Shown here piece by piece: positions 7,061-7,446 of a stretch of 7,446 bases of DNA; position 1 is the first letter of the stretch; each line of letters opens with the position of its first letter. The stretch comes from Nitrospinota bacterium. Its GTDB lineage: Bacteria; UBA8248. Location: NCBI GenBank assembly GCA_029937135.1, contig JAPYQX010000141.1, positions 1 to 7,446 on the forward strand, written 5' to 3'. The notes under the pieces were generated by a model. It was not told the origin of the DNA and did no database searches. It was given only the letters and a program-made list of their open reading frames with translations. A program made the translations under genes and the position numbers.

Positions 7061-7219
7061 GCCGGACGCTTGTCTAGCCGGGCATCTTCCGCCCGTGAGC
7101 CCGGTGATAGGGGTCCGGGACGTAGGCCAGGTCTTTTTTCGAGAGCGCGGCGGCGGCGTTTTGCGGCCAGTAGGGATCCCGGAGCATCTCACGGGCGAGG
7201 AGTACGATGTCGGCCTGAC
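7061..7219. repeat. Direct repeat copy of 3851-4009 (Old Yellow Enzyme 3' end)
   Basis: This segment aligns without obvious gaps to 3851-4009 at a constant offset of 3210 bases, in the same orientation, at roughly 80 percent identity by eye. It covers the last 46 or so codons of the oxidoreductase and about 13 bases past its stop. The two copies bracket the three-gene operon. Confidence 0.8.
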
Positions 7220-7446
7220 CGTTCCGGATGATCTGATCGGCCTGGTAAGCCTCGGTAATCATCCCCACCGCCGCGGTGGGTACCCCGGCCTCGCGGCGGA
7301 CGGCCTCGGCGAAGGGCACCTGATAACCGGCCCCGACGGGAATTTTGGCGAGCGGCGTCCCCCCGCCTCCGCTGCAGTCGATGAGATCCACCCCCTCGTC
7401 CCGGAGGATTTTCGAGATCACGACCGTCTCCTCGAGGGTCCACCCC
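7074..7446 (-). CDS. NADH:flavin oxidoreductase, Old Yellow Enzyme family, YqjM/NamA type (C-terminal part, runs off the window)
   Basis: Only the last 123 residues are visible, and the gene continues past 7446. It is an FMN enzyme that reduces activated C=C bonds with NAD(P)H, soluble and cytoplasmic. The visible part has the hallmarks of the YqjM/NamA branch: GVDLIDCSGGG after a barrel strand, the IPVGAGYQVPFAE segment, AVGMIT, the FMN-phosphate region NGQADIVLLARE, and MLRDPYWP. The catalytic and N-terminal flavin residues lie outside the window. The C-terminus (PDPYHRAHGRKMPG) is shared with the truncated copy at 3864-4009. A probable terminator follows at 6958-6984. Related proteins act on enones, quinones, nitro compounds or, in dienoyl-CoA reductase relatives, unsaturated fatty acyl-CoA; the visible part does not discriminate. 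Confidence 0.92.
   Translation of the reverse strand, partial: GWTLEETVVISKILRDEGVDLIDCSGGGGTPLAKIPVGAGYQVPFAEAVRREAGVPTAAVGMITEAYQADQIIRNGQADIVLLAREMLRDPYWPQNAAAALSKKDLAYVPDPYHRAHGRKMPG

Larger units (their letters stand above)
6672..7073. other. Intergenic region upstream of the small membrane gene and downstream of the oxidoreductase
   Basis: These 402 bases hold no gene I can support. From the membrane-gene side they contain its ribosome site, a 7-bp GC hairpin (6712-6729), two A-runs on the plus strand (6740-6745 and 6758-6764), an AT-rich promoter candidate (6791-6838), and then GC-richer sequence with a probable terminator (6958-6984). A minus-strand frame crossing 6848-7192 overlaps the oxidoreductase in another frame and reads as a shadow. 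Confidence 0.6.

Noticed and set aside
6848..7192. Minus-strand frame of 114 codons across the oxidoreductase end
   Set aside because: It overlaps the conserved C-terminus of the oxidoreductase in another frame and runs through the probable terminator.

Overview
The window looks like a piece of a bacterial chromosome that is mostly high in GC. It has Shine-Dalgarno-led genes, some starting with GTG or TTG, and ordinary metabolic and membrane genes. The gene set (acyl-CoA-type desaturase, alpha/beta hydrolase, Old Yellow Enzyme of the YqjM/NamA type, DUF2148 iron-sulphur protein, MFS transporter) would suit an uncultivated Gram-negative, proteobacterium-like lineage. Nothing in the sequence fixes the taxon. 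Every gene except one (the alpha/beta hydrolase) lies on the minus strand.

Layout. 20-1429 (-): membrane fatty-acid desaturase with a complete di-iron histidine set and an unusual Ala-rich helical tail of about 130 residues. 1430-1757: a divergent intergenic region with an 11-bp inverted repeat and two 15-nt direct repeats just upstream of the next gene. 1758-2642 (+): alpha/beta hydrolase. 2643-3850: a visibly AT-rich islet carrying one minus-strand gene (2749-3639). Its protein has a basic heptad-patterned N-terminus and a conserved-looking C-terminal domain; it is probably horizontally acquired and is a candidate defence-type protein. The islet ends in a tRNA-3'-half-like sequence (3803-3860). 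3864-4009 (-): a truncated copy of the 3' end of an Old Yellow Enzyme gene. 4074-6671 (-): a probable three-gene operon read as small three-TM protein, then DUF2148 iron-sulphur protein, then MFS transporter. A sigma70-like promoter lies at 6803-6831 and there are two GC hairpins in the transcript. 7074-7446 (-): the C-terminal third of an intact-looking Old Yellow Enzyme gene that runs off the window, followed by a probable intrinsic terminator at 6958-6984.

How the parts relate. The last 150 or so bases of the Old Yellow Enzyme gene occur twice in direct orientation (3851-4009 and 7061-7219), about 3.2 kb apart and bracketing the three-gene operon. Together with the AT-rich islet, this marks 2643-4010 as a rearranged or insertion-prone junction. 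The desaturase, hydrolase and oxidoreductase are all plausible lipid or small-molecule enzymes, but no shared pathway can be shown. The best candidate for something undescribed is the AT-rich gene at 2749-3639.
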